From contig NZ_JACGZW010000012.1 in assembly GCF_014145675.1 (NCBI RefSeq), forward strand, positions 124,001 through 188,000: a stretch of DNA of 64,000 nt, read 5' to 3'. Shown in pieces: positions 28,080-37,441 of the stretch; within the stretch, counting starts at the first letter, position 1; every line of letters begins with the position of its first letter. Source of the stretch: Amycolatopsis dendrobii. Its GTDB lineage: Bacteria > Actinomycetota > Actinomycetes > Mycobacteriales > Pseudonocardiaceae. The position numbers and the translations under genes were made by a program. The notes beneath the pieces were generated by a model, which worked only from the letters and a program-made list of their open reading frames with translations, made no database searches and was not told the DNA's origin.

Positions 28080-28909
28080 CCGAGCCGAGGCGGCCGATCA
28101 CCGTCCTTTCCCAGCGCCGCAGGGTGATCCGCGGCGACGCGTCGCTCATCGTCGGGCTGCCGTGGACGACCGGGCTGCAGTACCTGGCGCTCGTGGCCGC
28201 GGCGGCGGTGGACGTCGTCGCGTTCGACCAGGTCCTCGAAGAAGCGATCAACGAAGAGCCGTGGAAGCTGTGGATCCTGGTCGGCGGGTTCACCGTCGTC
28301 TGCCTCGCGCTCTCGCACTTCGCGGGCAAACAGTGGAAGGAAGCGTCCGTCCAGCGGCACGCGCCGAACGCGCGCTCGCTCGCCGCGGCGTGCGGCGGGG
28401 TGTGGCTGACGCTCGGGCTGGCCGCCTTCCTGTTCCGCTGGTTCTACGTCTCGTCGGACCAGACCGGGACCACCGTCGAAGTCGAGGGCCAGTCCCAGTC
28501 GCAGCTGCAGGCCGCCTCCGGCCAGGCGAGCCATCTGTCGGCGATCCTGTTCCTCGCGCTGTACCTCGGCACCGGCGTCCTGTCCGGAGCGATGGCCTAC
28601 AAACTGCACAACCCCGCCGCCCAGCAGTGGGCGCGCGCGGTGGCCAAACGGGCGAAAGCGGCGGCGCGGCTGGCCGACCTGGAGGCCGGGCTGGTCGTGG
28701 CGCAGCGGCTCTCCGCCCAGGTCCGGGAGATCCGGCAGCGGGCCGACCAGGACATGCGCCTGCACTTCGCGCTGCTGGACAGCCTCGAAGCCAAGCTCGT
28801 GGCCGACGCGCGGATACGGCTGCTCGGCAGCGGCGCGGATCCCGGCGAACGCAGGCCGCCCGCGCCGGAGGCCGGCGAAAACAACCCCGAACCGAAGGAC
28901 GGACGATGA
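28076..28909 (+). CDS. Four-helix membrane protein with coiled-coil tail
   Basis: A 277-residue integral membrane protein. Hydrophobic segments lie at about residues 33-50 (LQYLALVAAAAVDVVAF), 66-82 (LWILVGGFTVVCLALS), 103-122 (GGVWLTLGLAAFLFRWFYV) and 155-173 (AILFLALYLGTGVLSGAMA). After the last helix comes a long basic/acidic helix (AKRAKAAARLADLEAGLV) reaching into the cytoplasm, and a Pro-rich end. No family recognised. The next gene, a lipoprotein, begins in its stop codon, fitting a trans-envelope assembly. Confidence 0.62.
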   Translation: MTEPRRPITVLSQRRRVIRGDASLIVGLPWTTGLQYLALVAAAAVDVVAFDQVLEEAINEEPWKLWILVGGFTVVCLALSHFAGKQWKEASVQRHAPNARSLAAACGGVWLTLGLAAFLFRWFYVSSDQTGTTVEVEGQSQSQLQAASGQASHLSAILFLALYLGTGVLSGAMAYKLHNPAAQQWARAVAKRAKAAARLADLEAGLVVAQRLSAQVREIRQRADQDMRLHFALLDSLEAKLVADARIRLLGSGADPGERRPPAPEAGENNPEPKDGR

Positions 28910-30123
28910 TCTCCTTGCGACCCCGCGGAAACAGCGGAAGGCCGTTCCCCGCGGCGCTGGCGTTCGCCGCCGCGGCTGCCCTGCTCTCCGCGTGCGCTCC
29001 GACAGGCGGTTCGGCCAGCGGTTCGACAGCCGCCGGGACCGGCCTCGCGGCAGACGGCTGCACCGCCGCGCCGGACAAGCCGGTCAGCCTGGTCGTGGGC
29101 GCGCGGGCGGGAAGCCAGCGGCCCGCCGTCGCCGCCGGGGTGCAGGACCTGCTCTCCGCCGCGGTGCAGAACCAGCAGAGCGTCCAGGTGTTCCGGGTCG
29201 ACGGCCAGCCCTCCCGCGCGCTCAAGATCTCGCCGGTGATCAAGGGCAAGAACGAGTCCCAGCGCAAACAGGAGATCGCGAGCGCCGTCCAGCAGGTCGC
29301 CCAGGCCGTCTCCGGCCTCGGCCCGAAGAAGCCGGAGGCGGACGATCTGACGGCGCTGTCCGAGGCGGGCAAGCTCACCGGCGACGGCGGCACCGTCGTG
29401 CTGATGGACTCGGGCCTCTCCACGACCGGCACGATCTCCTTCCGCGACAGTGCGATGTTCGACGCGGACCCCGGCGAGTTGGCGAACTTCCTTGCCGCGA
29501 AACACCTTTTGCCGGAGCTGAAGAACAAAGCGGTGTTCCTCGCCGGGCTCGGCCTCACCGCCGATCCGCAACCGGCCTTGGACGGCAGCCTCCAGAAAAA
29601 GGTCGTCGCGCTGTGGCAGGCCGTCGCGGCCAAGGCGGGAGCCACATGCACGGCGGTCCTCCCGCTTCCCGATCGGCGCCAGGACACGGTCAAAACCGAC
29701 CTGCCGGTCTCGAAGGTCGACGTTCCCGCGGCGCCGGTGTTTCGGCCCTGCGGCACGACCGTGCTGCGTGACAGCGGGCCAGTCGGCTTCCTGCCGAACA
29801 CGGCGCGGCTGCGCGACGAAAAGGGGGCCCACGACACCTTGCAGACCTTGGTCTCGCAGCTCGCCGGCGGGCAGAAAGTGACCCTCACCGGGAACACCGC
29901 GACGTTCGGCTCGCCCGCCGACAGCGTGACGCTGTCCAAGCAGCGCGCCGAAACCGTGAAGGCGCTGCTGGTCAAGGCCGGTATCGCGGCCGACCGCATC
30001 ACCACCGTCGGCGCGGGCCAGAACGGGCCCGGCCGCGTGCGGGACATCGGCCCGGACGGGACGCTCGACCCGGTCGCCGCCGCCCAGAACCGGTCCGTGG
30101 TGGTCGAGCTCTCGTGCGGCTGA
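28906..30123 (+). CDS. Lipoprotein with OmpA-like C-terminal domain
   Basis: A 405-residue exported lipoprotein. The signal peptide is residues 1-29 and the lipobox is ALLSAC with the lipidated Cys at 30. A Ser/Gly/Thr linker follows. Residues about 55-280 form an unassigned alpha/beta domain. Residues about 285-405 look like an OmpA/MotB peptidoglycan-binding domain: VGFLPNTARLRDE, then VTLSKQRAETVKALLVKAGI and IGPDG...AAQNRSVVVEL. It would link the membrane complex of this operon to the cell wall. Its ATG overlaps the preceding stop. Confidence 0.78.
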   Translation: MISLRPRGNSGRPFPAALAFAAAAALLSACAPTGGSASGSTAAGTGLAADGCTAAPDKPVSLVVGARAGSQRPAVAAGVQDLLSAAVQNQQSVQVFRVDGQPSRALKISPVIKGKNESQRKQEIASAVQQVAQAVSGLGPKKPEADDLTALSEAGKLTGDGGTVVLMDSGLSTTGTISFRDSAMFDADPGELANFLAAKHLLPELKNKAVFLAGLGLTADPQPALDGSLQKKVVALWQAVAAKAGATCTAVLPLPDRRQDTVKTDLPVSKVDVPAAPVFRPCGTTVLRDSGPVGFLPNTARLRDEKGAHDTLQTLVSQLAGGQKVTLTGNTATFGSPADSVTLSKQRAETVKALLVKAGIAADRITTVGAGQNGPGRVRDIGPDGTLDPVAAAQNRSVVVELSCG

Positions 30124-30145
30124 CCGGATTCGCGAGGACCGCCGG

Positions 30146-32383
30146 GTGACCGCACCGCACGGCGCCCCGCCCACCGAAGTCGAACCCGGCAGGCGTGCGC
30201 TCGACCGAGGCGAGCCGACCGAGATCGAGCCCGGCCGGTCCCGCCCCCGCGGCGCGGGCCGCGCTCTGCCGCGCCTGCTCGCCGAACGGTTCCGGATCGA
30301 GCTCGACATCACCGGCCCGGGCGGCCAGGGCGACGTCTTCCACGTCGTGCGGCGTTCCGACGGCGCGCCCCGGGTGCTGAAGGTGCACCGGCCGGGCTGG
30401 CTCCCGGACGAACGCGTCGTCGCGTTCCTCCGCGGCGAGTGCCCCGCGCACGTCGTCGGCTGTGCCGAAACCGGGGTCGAGGACGACCGGTTCTACGAGG
30501 TCATGCCGCACCTGACCGGCGGGACCCTGCTGGACCTGCGGCTGCGGCATCCGGCCGGGGTCGCCCCGGACGTCGTCGCGGAGGTGGTGCGCCAGCTCGC
30601 CGACGGGCTGGCCGCGGTCCAGCAGGCGGGCATCGTGCACCGCGATCTCAAGCCCGCCAACATTCTGGTCGCCGGGCTCGAACCGCTGACGGTGGCGATC
30701 GCCGACTTCGGCATGGCCCTCCACGTGCCGGCCGGCGAGGCGCACACCGACGAAGGGCGGATCGGCACCGTCCCCTACACCCCGCCCGAGTTCCACGTCG
30801 GCCTGGTCCGCCCGGCCTTCGACTGGTGGTCTCTCGGGGTCTGCGCGGCGGAACTCGCCACCGGGCAGCCGCTGTTCCCCGGGATCACCGTCCCGCAGGT
30901 CATCCGCGACCGCCTCGCCTCGGGCCGGCCGATCGACACCGGCGCGGTCGCCGACGAGGGCCTCCGCCTGCTCTGCGACGGCCTGCTGACCATGGACCCC
31001 GACCACCGCTGGGGCGCCGAGGAGGTCGCCGCCTGGCTGCGCGGGGAACGCCCCGCCGTCAGCACTCCCCCGCCCCGGCCCGCCGACGACCCCCGCGCCG
31101 GGGAACCGTACGTCTTCGCGGGCCGCCAGTTCTGGGACCGGGAAGACCTCGCGGCCGCGCTGGTCAACGACTGGGGACTGGCGCTTTCGGTGCTGTGCGG
31201 GAAAAACCCCGAACCGGCGAGGCGGCTGTCCGCCTGGCTGGCGGCCTTCCCCGACGACGGCGCCCGCGTCCCGCCGCCCCGCCGCCGCGCGCCCGCCGAC
31301 GTGCGCCTGCTGCATCTCGTGCGCGCGGTAGCCCCCGCCTTCCCGCCCTGGTACCGCAGATGGAACATCGCGCCCGGCCCGCTCGCGCAGCTGGCCCAGG
31401 AAGGCTACGAAGGAATCGTCCCGAGCACGGACGTCGTCGCCGAACTCTGGGACTGCGAACTGTTGCCGCTCCTCGCCTCCGGCGGCGCACGCGGGGAGGC
31501 ATCGAGCGGGCTCGGCCTTCAGGAAGTCCGCCGAAACTGGCGGACGGCCTGGGATCGACTCGCCGAGCGCGCGGCAGCCGTGGCGAACGCGGACGCGCGC
31601 CGAGCCGCCGAAGTCTTCCTCCGGGAGGAACGGGAACGGGCGCTTTCCTTGGCACTGCTCGCCGCGACGGCCACCGCGGAACACACCCGAACCATCCGCC
31701 GCGAGCTTGACGAACAGGCACGCGCCTTCCGCCTGGACTGGTTTTCGGAGCTGGTCCGGAACAACGACTGCCGATGGATCGCCATGGCCCTCGTCGCCCA
31801 CGCCGAAGCCGAGTCGGCCCGGCTCGCCGACGAACGGCGCGCCCAGGAGGCGCACGAAGCCTGGCTGCGCCGCACGGAAAGCCTGCGCGACTGGTCGCGG
31901 CGGCAGAACCGCCCGCAGGCGCTCAGCTACGCCGCCGCCGGGGTCGCCGCGGTCACCGCGTTCCTGCTCGCCTTGCTCGGGCTGAGCGACGTGGCCGAGG
32001 TCGCCTCCGACGCCCAGATCGTCGACTCCTGGGTGGGCCTCGCCGCCGCGGCCCTGCTCGTCCTCGTGTCGGAAAGCCTGCTGGCGTGGGAAAGCGGCGG
32101 CCGGTTCCATCCCGCTTACTCGCTGCTGGGCGCCGGCCGGGTCGCGCTGGGCAGGCTGGCCAGGCGGCTGCTCGCCCGCCGCACCGCCGTCCCGGCGGCT
32201 CTCGCCGCGGTCGCGGGCCTGGCCGCGCTCACCGTCGTCGCGCCCCTCGCCGCGCCGTTCCTGGCGGCTTTCCTGATCCTGCCGTGGACGGTCCAGCGGT
32301 CGATGGCCTGGCGCGCACAGGACCGCCGCGAACGGGAAATCCTGGCCCGCGCGGGCGGCGGCGGTCCGTCATCCCATCCATGA
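30146..32383 (+). CDS. Membrane Ser/Thr protein kinase
   Basis: A 745-residue kinase. The kinase domain spans about residues 50-310: glycine loop GPGGQGDVF, catalytic Lys K79 (RVLKVHRPG), VHRDLKPAN with D167 and ADFG with D187, then GTVPYTPPEF. After it come a long helical region (about 310-570) and four membrane helices near the C-terminus. The usual extracellular sensor domain (PASTA or similar) is lacking. Just before the domain are two copies of PTEVEPG/PTEIEPG (residues 9-15 and 24-30), possible phospho-Thr sites for the FHA protein encoded at 35666. GTG start 22 bases after the lipoprotein gene. Confidence 0.88.
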   Translation: MTAPHGAPPTEVEPGRRALDRGEPTEIEPGRSRPRGAGRALPRLLAERFRIELDITGPGGQGDVFHVVRRSDGAPRVLKVHRPGWLPDERVVAFLRGECPAHVVGCAETGVEDDRFYEVMPHLTGGTLLDLRLRHPAGVAPDVVAEVVRQLADGLAAVQQAGIVHRDLKPANILVAGLEPLTVAIADFGMALHVPAGEAHTDEGRIGTVPYTPPEFHVGLVRPAFDWWSLGVCAAELATGQPLFPGITVPQVIRDRLASGRPIDTGAVADEGLRLLCDGLLTMDPDHRWGAEEVAAWLRGERPAVSTPPPRPADDPRAGEPYVFAGRQFWDREDLAAALVNDWGLALSVLCGKNPEPARRLSAWLAAFPDDGARVPPPRRRAPADVRLLHLVRAVAPAFPPWYRRWNIAPGPLAQLAQEGYEGIVPSTDVVAELWDCELLPLLASGGARGEASSGLGLQEVRRNWRTAWDRLAERAAAVANADARRAAEVFLREERERALSLALLAATATAEHTRTIRRELDEQARAFRLDWFSELVRNNDCRWIAMALVAHAEAESARLADERRAQEAHEAWLRRTESLRDWSRRQNRPQALSYAAAGVAAVTAFLLALLGLSDVAEVASDAQIVDSWVGLAAAALLVLVSESLLAWESGGRFHPAYSLLGAGRVALGRLARRLLARRTAVPAALAAVAGLAALTVVAPLAAPFLAAFLILPWTVQRSMAWRAQDRREREILARAGGGGPSSHP

Positions 32384-32393
32384 GGAGGTAGCC

Positions 32394-33698
32394 ATGAGTT
32401 CTGGAACGATGGTCGTCGCACCTGCCGGGCTTCCGATCGTCGCGGCGGGCGCCATCGTGGTGGCCGGCGCGTACGCGGTGACGGCCGGCGCGGTGCTGGT
32501 GGCCAGGGCGGTCGGCGCCGCGACCGAAAGCGCGGTCCGCGCGATCGGGGAATCAGGCGCCGCGCTGGAACGGGAAATCGCCGCGATCGAGGCGGCGGAG
32601 GCGGCCGGGCAGTGGCGGCGGCGCGCGATGGCCGACATCGTGGCGGTCAACGCCCGGCTGCGGCTCGTCCGCGAGCGCGCCAAAGCGGCGGGCATCGGGC
32701 TGCCGGTCCCTCCCCCGCTCGCTCTCTCCGCCGAGGTGACGCCCGCCCTCGCGGTCCGCTGGGTGTCCGACACCGAGTACCAGATCGCCCGGCTGCACAA
32801 GGAAATCGACGCGGCCGCACCGCCGCTCCGGGTCGTCCTCACCGCGCCGAACACCGGCGCGGACCGCGACCTCTCCGCCGAACTGGACCGGTACCGGCGA
32901 GCCGTCGCCGACCGGCACGCACCGCGGCGCGGCCCGGTCGCCGCCACGTCGGTCGCCGACGTGATCGGCCTGCTCGACCCGGACGCCACCACCGCCGAAC
33001 TGGAGCAGATGCTCGCCGCAGCCGCCGCGATCCCGGCCGGGGCCGAGCAGCCGATGTACTTGAGGCAGCTGCGCTACCAGATCGTCACCGAGCTCAACCC
33101 GGCCATCGAGCGCCGGCGGCTGGCCGCCACCTGGGTGTCGGCACTGGACGACGGCCCGCTCGCCGAGGTTTTGTCCGCTGTGGACCCGCCCGCTCCGCTG
33201 CGCGGGACCGCCCGCGCGCTGCGCGAGGTCGTCGAAGGCACTCGCGACCTGACCCCCGAATTGCGCCGCGAGGGCGCCCGGCTGATGGACTGGGCCGACG
33301 AAACGGCCGGGCGGGCGTTCGTGCGCGACCTCGTCCGCCGCTGCCTCGCCGAGGACGGCCACGAGGTGCTGGACACCTTCGAGGGCAAGGATTTCAGCGG
33401 GCTCCGGATGGCCCGGCCCGGCTGGGCCGACGAACACGCGACGGTGGTCCGGGTGCACCACGGCAATCGCATCGAACACCACCTCGAAGCGGCCCGGTCC
33501 CCCTTGAGCGACAGCGAGAAAGCGACCGGCGAGGAACGCTGCGCCGTCGCGAACGCGGCGATGCGGACGGTCGCCGCCGCCGCGGCGGCCGCCGGAGTGG
33601 AAGTGCGCCTGGAGGAAACGCCCGCGCAAGTGGCCGGTGCAGACGCCGTCGAGGACATCGAAACCGCGTCCCGGCCCGGCGTCCGGTACCACACCTGA
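32394..33698 (+). CDS. Membrane-anchored protein of unknown function
   Basis: A 434-residue protein. A hydrophobic N-terminus (residues 12-40, LPIVAAGAIVVAGAYAVTAG) may anchor it. Next comes a helical region rich in Ala, Glu and Arg, and the C-terminal 110 residues have an alpha/beta character (DGHEVLDTFEGKDFSGLRMA, EHATVVRVHHGNRIEHHLEA). No family or catalytic motif is recognised. AGGAGGT lies at the right distance before its ATG. It sits between kinase and ATPase genes in the same direction and is probably a core component of the system. Confidence 0.6.
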   Translation: MSSGTMVVAPAGLPIVAAGAIVVAGAYAVTAGAVLVARAVGAATESAVRAIGESGAALEREIAAIEAAEAAGQWRRRAMADIVAVNARLRLVRERAKAAGIGLPVPPPLALSAEVTPALAVRWVSDTEYQIARLHKEIDAAAPPLRVVLTAPNTGADRDLSAELDRYRRAVADRHAPRRGPVAATSVADVIGLLDPDATTAELEQMLAAAAAIPAGAEQPMYLRQLRYQIVTELNPAIERRRLAATWVSALDDGPLAEVLSAVDPPAPLRGTARALREVVEGTRDLTPELRREGARLMDWADETAGRAFVRDLVRRCLAEDGHEVLDTFEGKDFSGLRMARPGWADEHATVVRVHHGNRIEHHLEAARSPLSDSEKATGEERCAVANAAMRTVAAAAAAAGVEVRLEETPAQVAGADAVEDIETASRPGVRYHT

Positions 33699-33731
33699 TC
33701 CCTGCCCGCCCGGCCCGAAAAGAGCGCGCCA

Positions 33732-35666
33732 GTGTCCACCGAACCCGGTATGCAGCATCCTGTCCCGGCCTTCGCCAGCGAGATCGCGGGCACCCTCGCC
33801 GTGCACGCGCAGTACGTGCTGCACGGCAACATCCGCGACTCCTATCTCGTCGAGCACCAAGGCGCCACGAAAATCCTGTCGCTGACCCAGCTGCTGTGGC
33901 ACGTGCTGGAACCGGCCGGGTTCGACGCGCTGGTCACCTACGACGCGGTCGCCGGCCTCGACGTGCATCCGTCCACACAGGACGCACGACGGGCGGCGGA
34001 ACAGGTGCTCGGCTGCGGCGTGCTGGGCAGGCGGCCGTCCCCGGAACGCTTGCGGGCGCACCTGGCCAAGATCGCCGGGACCGCCGAGCAACCGCCGCTG
34101 GAGACCGACGCCACCGCGCACGCGGCCGCCCGGTCCGGCGGGCCGGGACGGCCGCTCGCCCGGCTGGCCTTCGTCGTGGACCACGCCTCCCGGCTCCTGC
34201 GCTCGCCCGCACAGCTCGACGCGAAAGAACGCGACGAGTTCGTCTACTTCCAGAAACTCGCGCTCGCCGCGGTCCGGCACAAGTACCCCGACCGCCCGCG
34301 CGCGCTGTACCACCCGGTCATCTGGCTGGCCGACAGCGAACGCGACCTGCCGATCTGGTTCACCGCCGGGATCGAGGCGATCCGCACGCTGGCCGCCCCG
34401 GTGCCGACGCTCGACGACCGCGAGCGGATGGCGAAGCTCCTCGTTCCGCTGCTGCCCGCGGCGGCCGAGCCGGAACCGCGGGAAATCCCGCCGGAGAAGG
34501 AGTTCGCCGCGCTCACCGAGGGCATGCCGCTGGAAGCGCTGCTCAAGATCACCCGGCTGGCGGCGGACCGGGAGCTGGGCGTGGACCGCCTCGCCGACGC
34601 CACGCGGATCTACAAGCTCGGCATCGACGACAACCTGTGGCAGCGGGCCAGCGTGCGCGCCGAGATCACCCGGGGCGAGAAGGTCATCGCCGAGCGGGTG
34701 CTCGGGCAGGAGCGCGCGATCGGCAAGACCCTCGACATCCTGAAAAGGGCCGCGCTGGGCCTTTCCGGGGCGCAGGCGAGCACCTCGGGCCACCGCCCGC
34801 GCGGGGTGCTGTTCTTCGCCGGGCCGACCGGGGTGGGCAAGACCGAACTGGCCAAGCAGATCGCCGAGCTGCTCTTCGGCGACGCCCAGGCGTACCTGCG
34901 GTTCGACATGAGCGAGTTCTCCGCCGAACAGGCCGCCGACCGGCTCATCGGCGCTCCCCCGGGCTACGTCGGGTTCGAGGCGGGCGGCGAGCTGACCGGC
35001 GCGGTCCGCCGCAGGCCGTTCCAGGTGGTGCTCTTCGACGAGATCGAGAAGGCGCACAACCTCGTGATGGACAAGTTCCTGCAGATCCTCGAGGACGGCA
35101 GGCTCACCGACGGCCAGGGCACGACCACGTACTTCTCCGAATGCGTCCTCGTCTTCACCTCCAACCTCGGCATCCTGCGGACCGACCCGGAGACCAAGGC
35201 CACCACCCGGCTCGTCGAGCCCGGCGCCCGGTACGCGGAACTCGAGGAGAGCGTGCGGCACGAGATCCGCGACCACTTCACCACGGTGCTCAAACGGCCC
35301 GAGCTGCTGAACCGGTTCGGCGACAACATCGTCGTCTTCAACTACATCAGCCCGGAGGTGGCGGTGCTGATCCTCGAAGGGCAGCTGCGCAACGTCGTCT
35401 CCAAGGTGCGCACCCAGCTCGGCGTCCGGCTGGAGCTGAAGCCCGCCGTGCACTCCCGGCTGGCCGCGTTGTCCTGCGAGGACCTGGAAAACGGCGGCCG
35501 CGGCATCGGCAACATGCTGGAGAGCAATCTGGTCAACCCGCTGGCGCGGATGCTGTTCGACGAGAACGCCGCCCGCGGCGACCTGGTCGAGGTCTTCGAG
35601 CTGCGCCCCGGCGGCGAGGACGACGGCCCCGGCCTGACCGCGCGGCTCACCCGGGGCGGGGCCTGA
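33732..35666 (+). CDS. ClpB-like AAA+ ATPase with unusual N-terminal domain
   Basis: A 644-residue ATPase. The AAA+ module is of the ClpA/ClpB second-ring type: Walker A GPTGVGKT at residues 364-371, substrate loop GAPPGYVGFEAGG, Walker B VVLFDEIEKAH with D436 and E437, sensor 1 VFTSNLG, arginine-finger region RPELLNRFGDNIVVF, and a small C-terminal lid. The ClpB N-domain and first ring are absent. In their place is a 300-residue domain with HGNIRDSYLVE and FVVDHASRLL, which faintly resembles the N-part of Ycf46-like AAA proteins. It may unfold or remodel partners for the proteases of the system; this is inference. Confidence 0.8.
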   Translation: MSTEPGMQHPVPAFASEIAGTLAVHAQYVLHGNIRDSYLVEHQGATKILSLTQLLWHVLEPAGFDALVTYDAVAGLDVHPSTQDARRAAEQVLGCGVLGRRPSPERLRAHLAKIAGTAEQPPLETDATAHAAARSGGPGRPLARLAFVVDHASRLLRSPAQLDAKERDEFVYFQKLALAAVRHKYPDRPRALYHPVIWLADSERDLPIWFTAGIEAIRTLAAPVPTLDDRERMAKLLVPLLPAAAEPEPREIPPEKEFAALTEGMPLEALLKITRLAADRELGVDRLADATRIYKLGIDDNLWQRASVRAEITRGEKVIAERVLGQERAIGKTLDILKRAALGLSGAQASTSGHRPRGVLFFAGPTGVGKTELAKQIAELLFGDAQAYLRFDMSEFSAEQAADRLIGAPPGYVGFEAGGELTGAVRRRPFQVVLFDEIEKAHNLVMDKFLQILEDGRLTDGQGTTTYFSECVLVFTSNLGILRTDPETKATTRLVEPGARYAELEESVRHEIRDHFTTVLKRPELLNRFGDNIVVFNYISPEVAVLILEGQLRNVVSKVRTQLGVRLELKPAVHSRLAALSCEDLENGGRGIGNMLESNLVNPLARMLFDENAARGDLVEVFELRPGGEDDGPGLTARLTRGGA

Positions 35667-36241
35667 TGCGCTGGGCGTGCCCCGAGGATCCCTCGGAGGT
35701 CTTCGACGACGGAGCGTCGATGTGCGCGGAGCACACGTGCCCGCTGGTGGAGGTCGCCGAGGAACCGCCTGGGGGCGCCACGACAGAACGGGGTCGAACG
35801 GACGGGACGGACATCCCGGTCCAGCCGGCGGACCGGCGGAAAGGGTGGAGCCGCGACCGCTGCTGGCGCTGCTCGCACGAGGCCGCTCCCGGCAACACCC
35901 AGTGCACGCGGCTGGAGTGCGGCCGCTCGCTGACGCCGCCCGCCCTGTACATCGAGTTCGCCGGCGGGGAGGTCGAAGTGAGCGAAGGCGTCCGGGTCGA
36001 GCTGGGCAGGCTGGGCTCCTATCAACGGGTCTTCCGCGATCATCCCAACGTTTCCCGCGCGCACGCGGCGGTGCGCGTCGACGCCGACGGGACCGCCTGG
36101 ATCGAAGCGCTGCCGACCCCGAACGGGACGTTCCTGAACGGAGCCGAGATCCAGCCGCCGCTGGACCGGCAGCTGGCGTCCGGCGACCGGATCCGGTTCG
36201 GCCGGGACGTCGAGGGCTCGATCACCCTGTACCGCCGCTAG
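35666..36241 (+). CDS. Zinc-ribbon and FHA-domain protein
   Basis: A 191-residue protein. The N-terminus has a Cys set (MRWACPED...MCAEHTCPL), then a second one CWRCSHEAAPGNTQC...C at about residues 66-86, both likely zinc knuckles. The C-terminal 100 residues form an FHA domain: VELGRLGSYQRVF (RxxS-like loop modified), HPNVSRAHAAVRV, ALPTPNGTFLNGAEI and ASGDRIRFG. FHA domains bind phospho-threonine; the kinase at 30146 is the obvious source. Start ATG overlaps the ATPase stop (TGATG), pointing to equal translation with the ATPase. Confidence 0.85.
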   Translation: MRWACPEDPSEVFDDGASMCAEHTCPLVEVAEEPPGGATTERGRTDGTDIPVQPADRRKGWSRDRCWRCSHEAAPGNTQCTRLECGRSLTPPALYIEFAGGEVEVSEGVRVELGRLGSYQRVFRDHPNVSRAHAAVRVDADGTAWIEALPTPNGTFLNGAEIQPPLDRQLASGDRIRFGRDVEGSITLYRR

Positions 36242-36256
36242 CCAGGAGAGCGCATC

Positions 36257-37441
36257 GTGACCCATCCCCCGCAGGAGGCGCCGGCCCCGGCGTCCGCAGA
36301 CCGCGCCCCGCGTGCCCGGCCGCGGCCGCCCGTCCCGGTCGAAGACCCGCGCACGCCCGCCGCGGTGCTCATCGCCGAGGCGCGGGCGCGCGGGGAAGCC
36401 GACGCCCGCAACCACGTGCGCGACGGCTGGTCGTTCACCGATTCCCTCGCCGCCGCGCACGACGCGGAAACCGAGAAGGAGGACTACGCGAACCTCCTGC
36501 GCCAGCGCTGCCGTGCGGCGGTCGCCTCGGCGCAGGAACGGCATCTCGCCGTGCTCCAGCAGACTGCGCTCTTGCGGGAGCAGCGCGACGAGGCGCGCCG
36601 GCAGACGGCTGCCGCCCGGCAGATGATGAGCCGCCTCGCGGGACGGGAAGCGTGGCTGCGCGAGCCGGATCCGCACCGGCCGCCCGCGGAGGCCGGCGAG
36701 GACCAGGCGCCCGAGGACGATCCGGTGTGGGAGGGCGAAACCACCGCTCTGGGGTTGCGGTGGAGGGTCCTCATCCTCGCCGGGCTCGTCGTCGTGCTCG
36801 GTCCGGTGCATTACCTGGTGTTCCAGCATTTCCTCTCCGGCGTGCTGCCCGCCGCGGCGGCCTGGGCGCTGGGCGTTTCGTCCGCGGTGATGACCGTGCT
36901 CGGGCCGCACGTCACCGCGGTCATGCTGCGGTCGGGCCGGGCGACCGGCAGCGACCGCGCGCTCAAACCCGCGGCGGCGGTCCTCGGCGTCGCCTGGACC
37001 ACGATGGCGGCCTTCCTGGGCATGGTCGCCGCGTCCGTCGTCGGCGCGGACCACGTCCGCCTCGCGTCGCTGGACATCACGGGCACGACCCTGGTGGTGA
37101 TCGTGATCGCCGGACTGCTGGTCGGCGGCTCGGTCTCGTTCATGGTCGGCCTCGCCCGCCGACATCCGTTCCAGGAGGCGTACGCGGCGAGCAGGCAGCG
37201 TTCGGAGGAACTGGAGGCACAGTTGCAGGAGATGATTCTCGAACTCGACCCTGGCTTCGCGGACTTCGCCGCGGTCATTCCCGAGACCGGCGGCCGCCAG
37301 CCCGCGACCCTGATCGAAGCGATCCAAGCCGCGTACCGCGCCGCGGAGTACGCCTACTTCGACGCGTTGTCCGCCACGACCGGCGATCCGGCCTTCACCG
37401 AAGCCGTCGAGAACCGGCTGAACCGGACGCGTCCCGCATGA
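36257..37441 (+). CDS. Membrane protein with N-terminal coiled coil
   Basis: A 394-residue protein. It has a Pro/Ala-rich start, then a helical coiled part (residues about 60-130, KEDYANLLRQRCRAAVASAQ) and four hydrophobic segments between about residues 170 and 300 (RVLILAGLVVVLGPVHYLVF, LPAAAAWALGVSSAVMTVLG, AAVLGVAWTTMAAFLGMVAA, LVVIVIAGLLVGGSVSFMVG). The C-terminal 90 residues are cytoplasmic and helical. No family known. It resembles the 28076 protein in plan (membrane block plus coiled coil), though not clearly in sequence. The activase-like gene starts in its stop codon. Confidence 0.6.
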   Translation: MTHPPQEAPAPASADRAPRARPRPPVPVEDPRTPAAVLIAEARARGEADARNHVRDGWSFTDSLAAAHDAETEKEDYANLLRQRCRAAVASAQERHLAVLQQTALLREQRDEARRQTAAARQMMSRLAGREAWLREPDPHRPPAEAGEDQAPEDDPVWEGETTALGLRWRVLILAGLVVVLGPVHYLVFQHFLSGVLPAAAAWALGVSSAVMTVLGPHVTAVMLRSGRATGSDRALKPAAAVLGVAWTTMAAFLGMVAASVVGADHVRLASLDITGTTLVVIVIAGLLVGGSVSFMVGLARRHPFQEAYAASRQRSEELEAQLQEMILELDPGFADFAAVIPETGGRQPATLIEAIQAAYRAAEYAYFDALSATTGDPAFTEAVENRLNRTRPA

